DNA of 64,000 nt, taken from positions 186,001-250,000 of the forward strand of contig SCFO01000003.1 in assembly GCA_004078665.1 (NCBI GenBank). Reading direction: 5' to 3'. The notes beneath the pieces were generated by a model that did not search any database, was not told where the DNA came from, and saw nothing but the letters and a program-made list of their open reading frames with translations. A program made the translations under genes and the position numbers. Positions within the stretch are counted from its first letter, which is position 1. Every line of letters starts with the position of its first letter. The stretch is from Halobacillus fulvus (GTDB lineage Bacteria; Bacillota; Bacilli; Bacillales; Halobacillaceae). Positions 49,203 to 57,912 of the stretch are shown piece by piece.

Positions 49203-49238
49203 AAGCGGAGTGGGATACTTTCCCATTCCGCTTTTTTT
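49203..49238 (+). terminator. Strong terminator before pdaA
   Basis: AAGCGGAGTGGGA pairs with TCCCATTCCGCTT, followed by a long T run. It ends transcripts from the antiporter gene. Confidence 0.9.
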
Positions 49239-49259
49239 ATATTCTCAAGCCATCCCTCA

Positions 49260-49266
49260 CATACTA
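49260..49266 (+). promoter_or_regulatory. Candidate sigma-G -10 element of pdaA
   Basis: CATACTA, the sigma-G -10 consensus, 20 bases before the pdaA start. The -35 region is not a good match. pdaA is a forespore gene in B. subtilis. Confidence 0.4.
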
Positions 49267-49286
49267 AAAAAAAGCGAGGGATGAAG

Positions 49287-50066
49287 ATGAGAAAAACATG
49301 GACACTGTTGTTGACGGCCATGATTATTTTTAGCTTTCCGTTATCTGCTTATGCAGATGGATGGGGGTATAAAAAAAGTAATAACGGCGAAGTTCCGGAT
49401 GTTGGGCGTTACGGCCCGATGATTGAAAAGGAAGATGGATTTTATGTCGATCCTTCCGGAGACAAGACCGTTTATTTCACGTTCGATAATGGATATGAAC
49501 AGGGCTATACAGGTCAAGTACTGGATGTTTTAAAGGAAAAAGGAGTGCCGGCTACGTTTTTTGTTACCGGCCATTACATTGAGAGCGCTCCCGATTTAGT
49601 CAAACGGATGGCTAAAGAAGGGCACTTGATCGGCAACCATTCCTGGAGTCACCCTGACTTTACGCAACTATCAAAAGATAAGATGAAGACAGAGCTGGAT
49701 AAAGTCGACCAGGCTGTTCAAAAGCTGACCGATCAAAACGTGATGTCCTTCGTTCGTCCTCCTAGAGGGACGTTTAATGCAAACACGTTAAAGTGGGCGA
49801 AGGAATTCGGCTATACCCATGCGTTCTGGTCTGTTGCTTTCAAGGACTGGGAAACCGATAAACAAAAAGGATGGGAATATGCGTATCACAGTGTGCTCGA
49901 TCAAGTCCATCCGGGCGCCGTCATTTTATTGCACACGGTTTCGGAGGATAATGCGGACGCACTTTCTCATTTAATCGATGAATTGCGGAAGCAGGGATAT
50001 CAATTCGGAAGTCTGAATGATTTAATGATAAAAAAATGGATCCCCTCTCCAATTTTGGGATTATGA
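49287..50066 (+). CDS. pdaA: Peptidoglycan N-acetylmuramic acid deacetylase PdaA
   Basis: A 259-residue exported polysaccharide deacetylase (NodB fold). A signal peptide ends near SAYA-DGW. Motif 1 is TFDNGYEQG, the PdaA form with asparagine where most deacetylases have aspartate; motif 2 is NHSWSHPDF with the zinc histidines, and motif 3 is RPPRGTFN. PdaA deacetylates muramic acid during muramic-delta-lactam synthesis in the spore cortex. ATG 49287 is six bases from GAGGG, better placed than the ATG at 49281. A CATACTA element upstream fits forespore expression. Single gene with a terminator. Confidence 0.92.
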   Translation: MRKTWTLLLTAMIIFSFPLSAYADGWGYKKSNNGEVPDVGRYGPMIEKEDGFYVDPSGDKTVYFTFDNGYEQGYTGQVLDVLKEKGVPATFFVTGHYIESAPDLVKRMAKEGHLIGNHSWSHPDFTQLSKDKMKTELDKVDQAVQKLTDQNVMSFVRPPRGTFNANTLKWAKEFGYTHAFWSVAFKDWETDKQKGWEYAYHSVLDQVHPGAVILLHTVSEDNADALSHLIDELRKQGYQFGSLNDLMIKKWIPSPILGL

Positions 50067-50072
50067 CATTTG

Positions 50073-50101
50073 CCGCTATGAACTTTTTCATAGCGGTTTT
50101 A
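50073..50101 (+). terminator. Terminator of pdaA
   Basis: CCGCTATGAA (50073-50082) pairs with TTCATAGCGG (50087-50096), then TTTT. Confidence 0.88.
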
Positions 50102-50287
50102 TAATGGAACCAAATGTTCAACAGTATACGACTTTTTTTAAAAAGGTTGGACAATTTTTTTTATAATGAACAAAGAGTTTACTCGAATTTCAAAAAAGGA
50201 ATAGTGAAAAAGAATTAGGTTTTTAAGAAGGAAACAATTATTGGAAAATAGAAATAGATATACGGATGAAAGGGAAGGGCGTTTTTT

Positions 50288-51157
50288 ATGTGGAATGAAA
50301 AAGTGAAGGCTAACAGCTTTTATGATTTTGATTATACATTGCTAAGGTGGCAGTTCGATCCTCTGACGAAATTGGACAGGGAAGAACGCTGGGTGGATCT
50401 TCCGGTCAAGATGAATGAGGAAGAACATATTGTCCGCGTTCAGGCTCATGGCACAACAGAAGATCCGGTGTTCGAAGTGAAAAGTGACAGTTTGGACTCC
50501 AAGGAACAATTACTCGAGCATATTGTAGACCTTTTCCAGTGGGACCGCGATTTGAATGTCGTCCATCAACATTTTCTGAAGACGAATTTAAAGGACTTAT
50601 TTGCAGCCCATCCCGGAACTCCGATTGTAAGAGATTTTCATTATTATGATTGTTTAATGAAGGTGATTATCCATCAGCAGCTGAATATGAAATTCGCTCA
50701 TACCCTAAGCACGAGATTCGTTGAGACATTCGGTCATCAACGAAATGGAGTATGGTTTTACCCTTCCCCGGAAGAGGTTGCAGCTTTGGATTATGACCAG
50801 CTTCGGACATTGCAGTTCAGTCAGAGAAAAGCTGAGTATGTCATTGATACGTCAAGAAAAATAGTCGATGGAGAACTTGATTTGGGTGCACTTTCATCCC
50901 TTTCGGACGAGGAAGTGATGACAAAGCTGGTTAAAATCAGAGGGATCGGCCCTTGGACAGCCGAAAATTGGCTAATGTTCGGTCTAGGAAGAGAGGATTT
51001 ATTTCCTAAGGCGGACATCGGGATTCAAAATGCTCTAAAATTGCATTTTGGTAAAGATAAGAAACCTTCCAAAGAACAAATGACAGAATGGAGTGAACAA
51101 TGGGGGCCCTATAAAAGTTATGCCTCATTGACACTCTGGCGAAGTATAGAAGGATAA
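50288..51157 (+). CDS. yfjP: DNA-3-methyladenine glycosylase (AlkA-type)
   Basis: A 289-residue base excision repair glycosylase of the helix-hairpin-helix GPD family, comparable to B. subtilis YfjP. The N-terminal 110 residues form the AlkA-like domain; the hairpin reads VKIRGIGPWTAENWLMFGLG and the catalytic aspartate is in FPKADIGIQNAL at about 235. HYYDCLMKVIIHQQLNMKFA is the start of the catalytic domain. It removes alkylated bases from DNA. RBS GGGAAGGG lies before the ATG. Single gene. Confidence 0.92.
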   Translation: MWNEKVKANSFYDFDYTLLRWQFDPLTKLDREERWVDLPVKMNEEEHIVRVQAHGTTEDPVFEVKSDSLDSKEQLLEHIVDLFQWDRDLNVVHQHFLKTNLKDLFAAHPGTPIVRDFHYYDCLMKVIIHQQLNMKFAHTLSTRFVETFGHQRNGVWFYPSPEEVAALDYDQLRTLQFSQRKAEYVIDTSRKIVDGELDLGALSSLSDEEVMTKLVKIRGIGPWTAENWLMFGLGREDLFPKADIGIQNALKLHFGKDKKPSKEQMTEWSEQWGPYKSYASLTLWRSIEG

Positions 51158-51252
51158 AAAGGAGAAAAACGTCATATTTTTGCAGGTTTCCACGTAACGT
51201 ATAATAAAATATACCGTTTAAATAAGTTTTCCTAGAAAATTTTCATGAAATA

Positions 51253-51281
51253 TTCAATTTTTTCCTTTCATCAGTTATAAT
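51253..51281 (+). promoter_or_regulatory. Sigma-A promoter of the histidine kinase gene
   Basis: TTCAAT (51253-51258), 17 bases, TATAAT (51276-51281). Confidence 0.5.
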
Positions 51282-51330
51282 GAACCACGTATTGGAAAAA
51301 AATGAACGGTAAAGGAAAGAGGTCTTAATA

Positions 51331-53184
51331 TTGGTGATTAGAGAGAGGTATTCTGACCAGGTTCATAGTAACGAATTACTGGATGTTTTAAGTTTGAATG
51401 GTACCCCGGCTTGTTTACTTGATTTGCGTCAACAAATCGTTACGCTCAATCAGACAATGCAAGGAGCACTTCGACTGGAAACGGCTGAGCTATCATTTTC
51501 GCAGTGGATCTTATCCTTACCTCAGCCCCTGCAAAAGAAATTTCATAAAGCTATTCACCAACTTCTGACCGAGGGCAATAAACAAGTGACGGTTACGTCT
51601 TTCAAGTTAAAGGACTGGAAACAGTATGATAGTACACTCATGCACTTGACAAACGGACAGATTGCTCTGACGCTCAAGCCATCTGAAGTGAGCCAAGAAT
51701 GGACAACTTCTATTTCAGATGGGAGAAGGAGAGGAAACATACAGCCTACAAGAAATGACCAGGAGCAAAACAAGTCTGCTTCACATGAAATGGTGAGCGG
51801 AGATAAGCCCTACAAAATGACTCATTTAGTAGACAATTTCCCTAATGGTCTTGCTATGATCAGTCACAACTGGGATATTACGTATGCCAATTCGAAAATG
51901 GAAGAAATCTGTGGTTACAAATTGAAAGACTACCAGAGAGTGAAACTGTGGGATCTTTATTCAGTAGACGAATATTATCGGTTCTTCCAACACTACTTAA
52001 GAGCAATGGAGACGAAGAAGCCGGTCGAATTCGAAGGGTATCTGCCTGAAACTGAAACAATGGTCAAAATGACGGTGCATCCGACGGAGTTCGGTTTGAC
52101 CGTTTTTGCTCAGGATATTACCCAATATAAAAAACAGTTAAAGGCATTGAAAGATTCGGAAGAAAGGTTTTCGGTACTCGCGAATAATATCAATGAGGTA
52201 TTCTGGATTGCTTCCCCCGATTACGAGCATATTTATTATTTAAGTCCTTCCTTTCAAAAATTGTTCGGTTTGTCGAGAAAGGATTTTTTGAAAAATCCTG
52301 AAGTATTTTTCAAAATTCTTGGGGAGGATGACAGTAGAAAATTCGAAACGGGTCTCGCGGTGATGAGGAAACAGAAGAATCAGGTCGAGTATAAAGTGAA
52401 AACGCCTGATGGGGTGGAAAAGTGGATCAGGACCAAAGGCTTCCCGATCGTCAATCAAGGCAAGTCTTATGTCATCGGTATTCATGAGGATATAACAGAG
52501 TGCAAGGAAATGATCCGGCTCAAAGAGAAGTCTCAACAGCTATCCACCATTACACAGATGTCAGCTGGGATTGCCCATGAAATTAAAAACCCTTTAACAG
52601 CTATTAAAGGATTTTTGCAAATTGGCGCAGCTAACCCTGATTTAAGAGATAATTATCAGGACATTATTCTAGATGAAGTGAACCGTATAGAAGCGATTGT
52701 CCAGGACTTCATGATGCTTTCCAAACCGAAATCGTCACTGCAGCTCGAAGAAGCCAAACCTGATGAACTGGTCCATTATGTCCTTCAGCTACTTGAACCG
52801 GAAGCTGATGAGAAAAATGTCCAACTCCTGTTTGATTCGGACAGACAGAACGAAACTTTCTTTACCGAGCCAAAACGCGTCAACCAAATCTTGATTAACC
52901 TTGTGAAAAATGCCATTGATGCGGTAGACGAAGATGGTAGGGTCCGGGTTAAAATCCAGCTGACGAGCCAGTACCTAACGGTTTCCGTTAGTGATAACGG
53001 TCCGGGACTCAGTGCACAAGAACTATCAAAGGTTGGAGAACCTTTTTTCACGACGAAAGAAAAAGGTACGGGTCTAGGTGTCATGGTGACAAAGAAAATG
53101 GTTGCGGATCTGAATGGAACGATTTCTTATAAGAGTAAAGTAGGGGAAGGAACGAACGTAACGGTTCAGCTACCCCGCAGATAA
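51331..53184 (+). CDS. PAS-domain sensor histidine kinase (sporulation kinase-like)
   Basis: A 617-residue soluble histidine kinase. There is a divergent N-terminal sensor part (1-160), PAS 1 at about 165-275 (NFPNGLAMISHNWDITYAN), PAS 2 with PAC at about 280-395 (INEVFWIASPDYEHIYYLS), HisKA with the phosphorylated H416 in GIAHEIKNPLTAIKGF, and a HATPase domain from about 510 (LVKNAIDAVDEDG, VSDNGPGLS, GTGLGVMVTKKM). No membrane segment and no response regulator gene nearby, as in the orphan Kin proteins feeding the Spo0 phosphorelay; that role is inference. Start is TTG 51331 or GTG 51334 after AAAGAGG. Confidence 0.88.
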   Translation: MVIRERYSDQVHSNELLDVLSLNGTPACLLDLRQQIVTLNQTMQGALRLETAELSFSQWILSLPQPLQKKFHKAIHQLLTEGNKQVTVTSFKLKDWKQYDSTLMHLTNGQIALTLKPSEVSQEWTTSISDGRRRGNIQPTRNDQEQNKSASHEMVSGDKPYKMTHLVDNFPNGLAMISHNWDITYANSKMEEICGYKLKDYQRVKLWDLYSVDEYYRFFQHYLRAMETKKPVEFEGYLPETETMVKMTVHPTEFGLTVFAQDITQYKKQLKALKDSEERFSVLANNINEVFWIASPDYEHIYYLSPSFQKLFGLSRKDFLKNPEVFFKILGEDDSRKFETGLAVMRKQKNQVEYKVKTPDGVEKWIRTKGFPIVNQGKSYVIGIHEDITECKEMIRLKEKSQQLSTITQMSAGIAHEIKNPLTAIKGFLQIGAANPDLRDNYQDIILDEVNRIEAIVQDFMMLSKPKSSLQLEEAKPDELVHYVLQLLEPEADEKNVQLLFDSDRQNETFFTEPKRVNQILINLVKNAIDAVDEDGRVRVKIQLTSQYLTVSVSDNGPGLSAQELSKVGEPFFTTKEKGTGLGVMVTKKMVADLNGTISYKSKVGEGTNVTVQLPRR

Positions 53185-53192
53185 AATGTGTG

Positions 53193-53220
53193 AACACTGC
53201 CGATCCGGCAGTGTTTTTCT
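53193..53220 (+). terminator. Terminator of the histidine kinase gene
   Basis: AACACTGCCG pairs with CGGCAGTGTT, followed by TTTCTTTT. Confidence 0.9.
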
Positions 53221-53423
53221 TTTATATCGGATCGTACATAAAATCTTAAAACTTTTTGCTGCTATTTATTTTTCTGATCCAAAATACGGTTCCACTAAAG
53301 ATGGGAAGGGCTTCTTTCTTACACGGTCCGTTTAAAATAAATGTTCATCAAGTTCCATATAATTGTGGGAATATTTAACCATCAACCGCTTCCAAAAACA
53401 AAAGTGATTTTTTATAAACAAAC

Positions 53424-53455
53424 CGGTTTACAAACCGTCATTTGGCCTCTATAAT
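53424..53455 (+). promoter_or_regulatory. Promoter and overlapping palindrome before the YitT gene
   Basis: TTTACA (53427-53432), 17 bases, TATAAT (53450-53455) form a strong sigma-A promoter. CGGTTT-AC-AAACCG (53424-53437) is a perfect hyphenated dyad over the -35, a likely repressor site. The rest of the 53222-53520 gap shows nothing I can name. Confidence 0.6.
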
Positions 53456-53520
53456 CCCGATTGTACTACAAATTCCGACGCAATCATTCTGTAATTATTT
53501 CATAAAAAGGAGGCTTTCTG

Positions 53521-54369
53521 ATGGCAAAGAAACTATGGTCATTTTTACTCATGAATATCGGTGCTCTTGGGGTAGCGATCAACGTTCATTTTTTCTTATC
53601 ACCAAACGATTTGGCTACTGGGGGAGTCAGTGGTCTTTCCATCGTTTTAAATAATTTATTCCCAGGTCTGTCCCTTGGGCTGATCATGACAATTTTGAAC
53701 ATCATCTTATTCATTGTCGGTTTTATCTTTTTAGGCTTCCAATTTGGTGCCAAAACCATTTACGCAAGCTTTGCATTATCCTTTATGGTGTGGGGATTGG
53801 AAGCTTACTTCCCAATGTCCCAAGCTTTGAGTGATGATTTGCTTATTCAGTTGATCATCGGTCAAATCATTGCCGCTTCCGGAATGGCTATCGTTTTCCA
53901 TCAGGGGGCTTCTACAGGCGGAACAGACATTTTCGCCATGATTTTAAATAAATATTTCTCCATCGATGTAGGGAAAGGTGTCCTTTTCTCTGATATTGCG
54001 ATTGCGGCATCCTCCATCCTGGTATTCGGTCCGACGGTCGGTATGTACGCATTCTTTGGTGTGATTTTGAATGGCCTCGTGATCGATTATACGTTGCAGC
54101 AGTTTGATAACAATAAAGAAGTGGTCATTATCAGCCGTGAAAGCGAGCTTGTCCGCCACTTTATCGTTCATCAGCTTGGACGCGGAGCCACCATTCATTT
54201 TGCAAAAGGAGCATTCAACCAGGAAGATAAAGAAGTCATTACGACCATTTTGAATCGTAAAGATTATACGAAATTGAAAAAATATATGACGTCGATTGAT
54301 GAACGGGCATTTATTACCGTTCATTCGATGAATGAAATTCTTGGTCAGAACTTTAAACGTCTTGCCTGA
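53521..54369 (+). CDS. YitT family membrane protein (DUF2179)
   Basis: A 282-residue protein with five or six membrane segments (1-200) and a cytoplasmic C-terminal DUF2179 domain (about 205-282: VVIISRESELVRHFIVHQLGRG, then ITTILNRKDYTKLKKYM). N-terminal SPNDLATGGVSGLSI and the middle GASTGGTDIFAMILNKYF are typical of the YitT family. Members are thought to be small-molecule or ion transporters with a ligand-sensing tail, but no function is established. AAGGAGG lies 9 bases before the ATG. Single gene behind a strong promoter with a palindrome. Confidence 0.92.
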   Translation: MAKKLWSFLLMNIGALGVAINVHFFLSPNDLATGGVSGLSIVLNNLFPGLSLGLIMTILNIILFIVGFIFLGFQFGAKTIYASFALSFMVWGLEAYFPMSQALSDDLLIQLIIGQIIAASGMAIVFHQGASTGGTDIFAMILNKYFSIDVGKGVLFSDIAIAASSILVFGPTVGMYAFFGVILNGLVIDYTLQQFDNNKEVVIISRESELVRHFIVHQLGRGATIHFAKGAFNQEDKEVITTILNRKDYTKLKKYMTSIDERAFITVHSMNEILGQNFKRLA

Positions 54370-54400
54370 TCAATGGACAGATTTGAAGCGACCATTTTAA

Positions 54401-54604
54401 TTCGACACCCAAAAAGACAGACAGTCATCCGAAATTGTTTACCGTGTGTACAGGGATAAAGAAAAATATAAGCCCATCCGTTTTATTTTGAGATCAATCA
54501 GCCATTTCAAAACGAAATGCTCACGACAACCAGCTAAACCTAAGCAAAAAAATGGATGGGATAAAGAGAAAAGCTGGATGAAAGAAGACGACAAAAAAGA
54601 GTGA
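54401..54604 (+). pseudogene. Protein-like open frame without a start
   Basis: An open frame of 67 codons preceded by TAA, reading like a basic protein: SSEIVYRVYRDKEKYKPIR, then RFILRSISHFKTKCSRQ and a charged end WMKEDDKKE. There is no ATG or usable ribosome site; the only possible start is a bare GTG. It is probably the remnant of a small gene, or one with a shifted 5' end. It is followed by a long hairpin. I do not recognise the family. Confidence 0.3.
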
Positions 54605-54615
54605 AAATGAAGGGG

Positions 54616-54664
54616 CTATCGCCAGGAAATCATCTCTTCTGTAAAAGAGCGGATTTCCTGATAG
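54616..54664 (+). other. Long stem-loop without a T run
   Basis: CAGGAAATC (54623-54631) pairs with GATTTCCTG, with an inner CTCTT and AAGAG pair and an outer CTAT and ATAG pair. No T run follows, so it is not a standard terminator; it may be an RNA structure or a decayed element. Confidence 0.5.
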
Positions 54665-54704
54665 AACCTCATCTGTCACTCTAGGGAATACGGAGAAAAA
54701 TATA

Positions 54705-54741
54705 CAAAAAAGCCTCTAAATCATTTTAGAGGCTTTTTTTG
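54705..54741. terminator. Bidirectional terminator
   Basis: AAAAAGCCTCTAAA pairs with TTTAGAGGCTTTTT; the stop codon of the minus-strand gene lies in the stem. Confidence 0.9.
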
Positions 54742-54922
54742 TGCGATTTTTTACTGGGGGATACAGCGATAAATAAGCCAATCCCGCGGTAATGAAGGAT
54801 GCGACAGCATAAGTATAATGGTTTGTTAGAAACGAAATGGCTAAAAACAGGGAAAGCATGATGATGGACAAAACGAAAACTAATTGCGGTACCGTTCTGA
54901 CTTTGTATCGTCTTCCTTGCAT
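54716..54922 (-). CDS. Small two-segment membrane protein
   Basis: A 68-residue basic membrane protein with two hydrophobic segments (about 12-32 and 38-53) and a lysine-rich tail ending KKASKMI. I do not recognise a family. The ATG at 54922 lies nine bases from AGAGGAGT; the TTG just before it is closer and less likely. The tail is coded within the terminator hairpin, which is compact but not unusual. It is monocistronic and divergent from the acyl-CoA synthetase gene. Confidence 0.7.
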   Translation of the reverse strand: MQGRRYKVRTVPQLVFVLSIIMLSLFLAISFLTNHYTYAVASFITAGLAYLSLYPPVKNRTKKASKMI

Positions 54923-55070
54923 CAATTCTGCACTCCTCTTCCGATGTTTTATAATATGTACCCGATCCTTTACCGATACATTCGGTTTATTAAAGAAATC
55001 TTATCTTAATTGAAGTTATCTGTCAATTTACCCGAATCAATGAATTTGCTTATGTGCAACTTATGGCGTA

Positions 55071-55128
55071 TTTAAATAATTTTGAAAATTTGCTATAATA
55101 CAGATGTTGAAAACTGAACAGTCGTTCA
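55071..55128 (+). promoter_or_regulatory. Promoter and candidate operator of the acyl-CoA synthetase gene
   Basis: TTTAAA (55071-55076), 17 bases, an extended -10 TGCTATAAT (55091-55099). Just downstream TGAAC-agtc-GTTCA (55115-55128) is a palindrome that could bind a repressor; it only loosely resembles a FadR box. Confidence 0.5.
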
Positions 55129-55151
55129 CTAATGCGGAGGAGGAATGAAAA

Positions 55152-56729
55152 GTGGAAAGAGAAGAACTGATCGCTCCTGAGAAGTATAATGTTGTAGAAG
55201 AAATGGAAAAGTATGCACAAGATTCAGGTCGTAAAGCCTTGTTGTGGATGAACGAAGCAGGGGACCAAAAAGAAATTACATATGATGAATTGATGAAAAA
55301 AGCGAACAGAATCGGCAATGTCTTTCTTGATCACGGCCTTGAAAAAGGGGATAAAGTTTTAGTGATGATTCCTCGTTTGATTGGGGCATATGCTGTCTAT
55401 ATAGCAGCGTTGAAAGCAGGGCTTGTCGTTATTCCGAGTTCTGAAATGTTACGAACAAAAGATCTTCAATACCGTATTTCACATGGAGAAGTGAAGGCCG
55501 TTGTCAGTTACCGTCCATTTACAGATCAATTCGAAGACGTTCACGAACGCAATCAGTTGCTTTCCTTCTCAGTAGGGGGAGAAAAAGAAAGCTGGCTTGA
55601 CCTCGATGGCCTTATGAAGGATTATCCGGAAGAATTGAAAATAGCCGATACATCCAGAGAGGATATGGCATTTCTTTCGTATACCTCAGGTACAACCGGA
55701 AATCCGAAAGGGGTTGTTCATACTCATGGCTGGGGGTATGCCCATTTAAAAACAGCGGCGGATAAGTGGCTCGCCATCCAAGATCAAGATACCGTCTGGG
55801 CAACAGCAGGACCAGGCTGGCAAAAGTGGATTTGGAGTCCGTTTCTTTCCGTTCTCGGCACAGGGGCCAAAGGACTTGTTTATCAAGGGAAGTTCGATCC
55901 GAAAACCTATCTCAGCATCATGGATCATCATGACGTCAACGTCTTGTGCTGCACACCGACAGAATATCGGTTAATGGCGAAAGTGGACAACTTACCGGAT
56001 TATAAGCTTTCCGGACTTCATAGTGCCGTTTCCGCTGGAGAACCTTTGAATAGAGAAGTGATTGATACGTTCCAGAAACATTTTGACGTAACGGTTCGGG
56101 ACGGTTACGGACAGACGGAGAATACGCTTCTTGTCGGAATTATGAAAGACATGGAAGTTCGTCCAGGATCCATGGGGCGCCCGACTCCAGGTAATCAGGT
56201 GGAGATCATCGATGAAATGGGTACGCCTGTTGATCCAGGAGAAGTGGGCGATATCGCGGTCCACTTGGACACACCAGCTCTATTTAAAGAGTATTATAAG
56301 GACCCGGAACGAACAAAAATGGCCCAGCGGGGGAACTATTATGTCACAGGGGATCAAGCGAAAAAGGATGAAGAGGGATATTTTTGGTTTGAAGGCCGGA
56401 GTGATGACATCATTATCAGTTCGGGATATACAATCGGTCCGTTCGAAGTGGAAGATGCTCTTGTGAAACATGAGGCGGTCCAAGAGTGTGCCGTCGTTTC
56501 GAGCCCGGATGAAGTAAGAGGAAGTGTCGTCAAAGCGTTTATCGTTCTGCAAAAGGGTTATGAGGGGGATGGTCAGCTGGTCAAAGAACTTCAAGACCAC
56601 GTAAAGAATTTAACAGCCCCTTATAAGTATCCTAGGAAAGTAGAATTCTTGGAGGAACTTCCTAAAACAACATCTGGCAAAATCCGCCGTGTCGAATTAA
56701 GGCAAAAAGAAAAGGCTTCACAATCTTGA
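55152..56729 (+). CDS. AMP-forming acyl-CoA synthetase (MbcS/AcsM-like)
   Basis: A 525-residue member of the ANL adenylating family. The phosphate-binding motif is FLSYTSGTTGNPKGVVHTH, the A5 motif is DGYGQTENT, the hinge region is YYVTGDQAKKDEEGYFWFEGRSDDII, and the catalytic lysine is in LPKTTSGKIRRVELR. It activates a carboxylic acid with ATP and CoA. The general pattern matches MbcS and medium-chain acyl-CoA synthetases rather than acetyl-CoA synthetase, which suggests branched or medium-chain acids. Start is GTG with GGAGGAGG upstream; an overlapping ATG is out of frame. The acetyltransferase gene overlaps its end. Confidence 0.88.
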   Translation: MEREELIAPEKYNVVEEMEKYAQDSGRKALLWMNEAGDQKEITYDELMKKANRIGNVFLDHGLEKGDKVLVMIPRLIGAYAVYIAALKAGLVVIPSSEMLRTKDLQYRISHGEVKAVVSYRPFTDQFEDVHERNQLLSFSVGGEKESWLDLDGLMKDYPEELKIADTSREDMAFLSYTSGTTGNPKGVVHTHGWGYAHLKTAADKWLAIQDQDTVWATAGPGWQKWIWSPFLSVLGTGAKGLVYQGKFDPKTYLSIMDHHDVNVLCCTPTEYRLMAKVDNLPDYKLSGLHSAVSAGEPLNREVIDTFQKHFDVTVRDGYGQTENTLLVGIMKDMEVRPGSMGRPTPGNQVEIIDEMGTPVDPGEVGDIAVHLDTPALFKEYYKDPERTKMAQRGNYYVTGDQAKKDEEGYFWFEGRSDDIIISSGYTIGPFEVEDALVKHEAVQECAVVSSPDEVRGSVVKAFIVLQKGYEGDGQLVKELQDHVKNLTAPYKYPRKVEFLEELPKTTSGKIRRVELRQKEKASQS

Positions 56730-57151
56730 TCAGGGAAGCTACACTTGCCGACACAAGAGATTTGACCCAGTTAATGAGTGTTCTAGGTTATCCAACGGAA
56801 ACATCATCGATGAGACAGCGGATGTCTGATATATTCAATCGCGAGGACTATCAAACCTTCGTGTATGAGCGGAATGAAAAAGTGGTTGGCATGATCGGGA
56901 TGACTTTTCACGTGGCCTACCACACCGATGCTCCGCATGTCCGGGTGATCGCTTTTGTAGTGGATCAAGAATTCCAGGGGGAAGGAATCGGTCGAAAGCT
57001 CATGGAAGAGACAGAAGCATGGGCACGTACCAAGCATGCCAAAACGATTATTCTGAACAGCGGGAATCGACAGGAGAGAAAAAGTGCTCACCATGTCTAT
57101 GAGCATTTCGGATTTGAAGGAAGAGCCACGGGATTTTATAAGAAACTATGA
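56726..57151 (+). CDS. GNAT family N-acetyltransferase
   Basis: A 141-residue acetyltransferase. The core motif is VIAFVVDQEFQGEGIGRKLMEETEAWA (acetyl-CoA binding, Q/RxxGxG/A form) and the end reads YEHFGFEGRATGFYKKL. Its start is a TTG whose bases overlap the stop of the acyl-CoA synthetase gene by four, so translation is coupled. That coupling is odd: in some bacteria an acetyltransferase regulates acyl-CoA synthetases by acetylating their catalytic lysine (Pat and AcuA systems), and the same might hold here, although this is inference. Terminator follows. Confidence 0.85.
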   Translation: MIREATLADTRDLTQLMSVLGYPTETSSMRQRMSDIFNREDYQTFVYERNEKVVGMIGMTFHVAYHTDAPHVRVIAFVVDQEFQGEGIGRKLMEETEAWARTKHAKTIILNSGNRQERKSAHHVYEHFGFEGRATGFYKKL

Positions 57152-57185
57152 AAAAAACAGACCTTTAGCGCAGGTCTGTTTTTTG
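57152..57185. terminator. Bidirectional terminator
   Basis: AAAACAGACC pairs with GGTCTGTTTT, between convergent genes. Confidence 0.9.
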
Positions 57186-57197
57186 TGTGGGTTCACT

Positions 57198-57695
57198 TCA
57201 AACCCAAAGCTCCATTAAAGGGCCTCTTTTGCCAAGTATAGGATCAGCAGAAGGTTTTTTTGCTTCTGGGATAGTTTTCAATGCCTCTTCATACTCATGT
57301 TTTTCTCCAGTTTTCAAATCGAACGACTCTCCGTAAGGGTAGGCTCCCATGACCTGAAAGTCTTCTGTCGCTCCTTCGTTTTTGTGTGCAACTCCTGCCG
57401 GAATGACAATCAGATCCCCTTTTTTAACATCTACTACTTTTCCGTTTGGTCCACCTAGCGTCAAGGTGGAGGTGCCTTCTAATACAGCCAGCACTTCATG
57501 TGTTTTGCTATGATAATGATGATAGTCGAACACTCCACCTGTCCATGTATTCGCCCAGCGATTCTGATGAAAAAGTCTCTCCACTTCATCGGTAGTGGAA
57601 TCAAGACAATTATAGTAAACAAGCGTCGGTAGAAAAGGATGATTAGGGTAGAATCCATCATCCTCAAAGAATAGACTGTTTATGTTCGGATTCAT
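57198..57695 (-). CDS. Cupin domain protein, YjlB-like
   Basis: A 165-residue single-domain cupin close to B. subtilis YjlB. It opens FFEDDGFYPNHPFLPTLVYY, then WTGGVFDYHHYHSKTHEVLAVLEG with the metal-binding histidines and glutamate, and VIPAGVAHKNEG with the last histidine. Cupins bind a divalent metal and do isomerase, dioxygenase or binding jobs; the job of this one is unknown. Start 57695 has AAGGAGAG before it; the frame extends 51 codons further upstream without support. Single gene. Confidence 0.87.
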   Translation of the reverse strand: MNPNINSLFFEDDGFYPNHPFLPTLVYYNCLDSTTDEVERLFHQNRWANTWTGGVFDYHHYHSKTHEVLAVLEGTSTLTLGGPNGKVVDVKKGDLIVIPAGVAHKNEGATEDFQVMGAYPYGESFDLKTGEKHEYEEALKTIPEAKKPSADPILGKRGPLMELWV

Positions 57696-57912
57696 GTTAC
57701 TCTCCTTCCAAAATTTGCTTTCCTCATGAACATTACCGGTATACGAACTGAATAAACCTTCATTTTCATTACAGAAAAATACGACAAAATAGGCGCCTGA
57801 GGTGGGGAGAAAGAGGCACATGGATTCATTGCATAGAATCGTTCGCAAACGCTCGCTGGTTATACTATACTGAAAAAAGATGAGGCGTTATGAGGTAAGG
57901 AGAGAAGATAAA

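Noticed and set aside
51160-51330. Spo0A box before the histidine kinase gene
   Set aside because: No sequence close to the Spo0A pattern was found; only a sigma-A promoter is visible.
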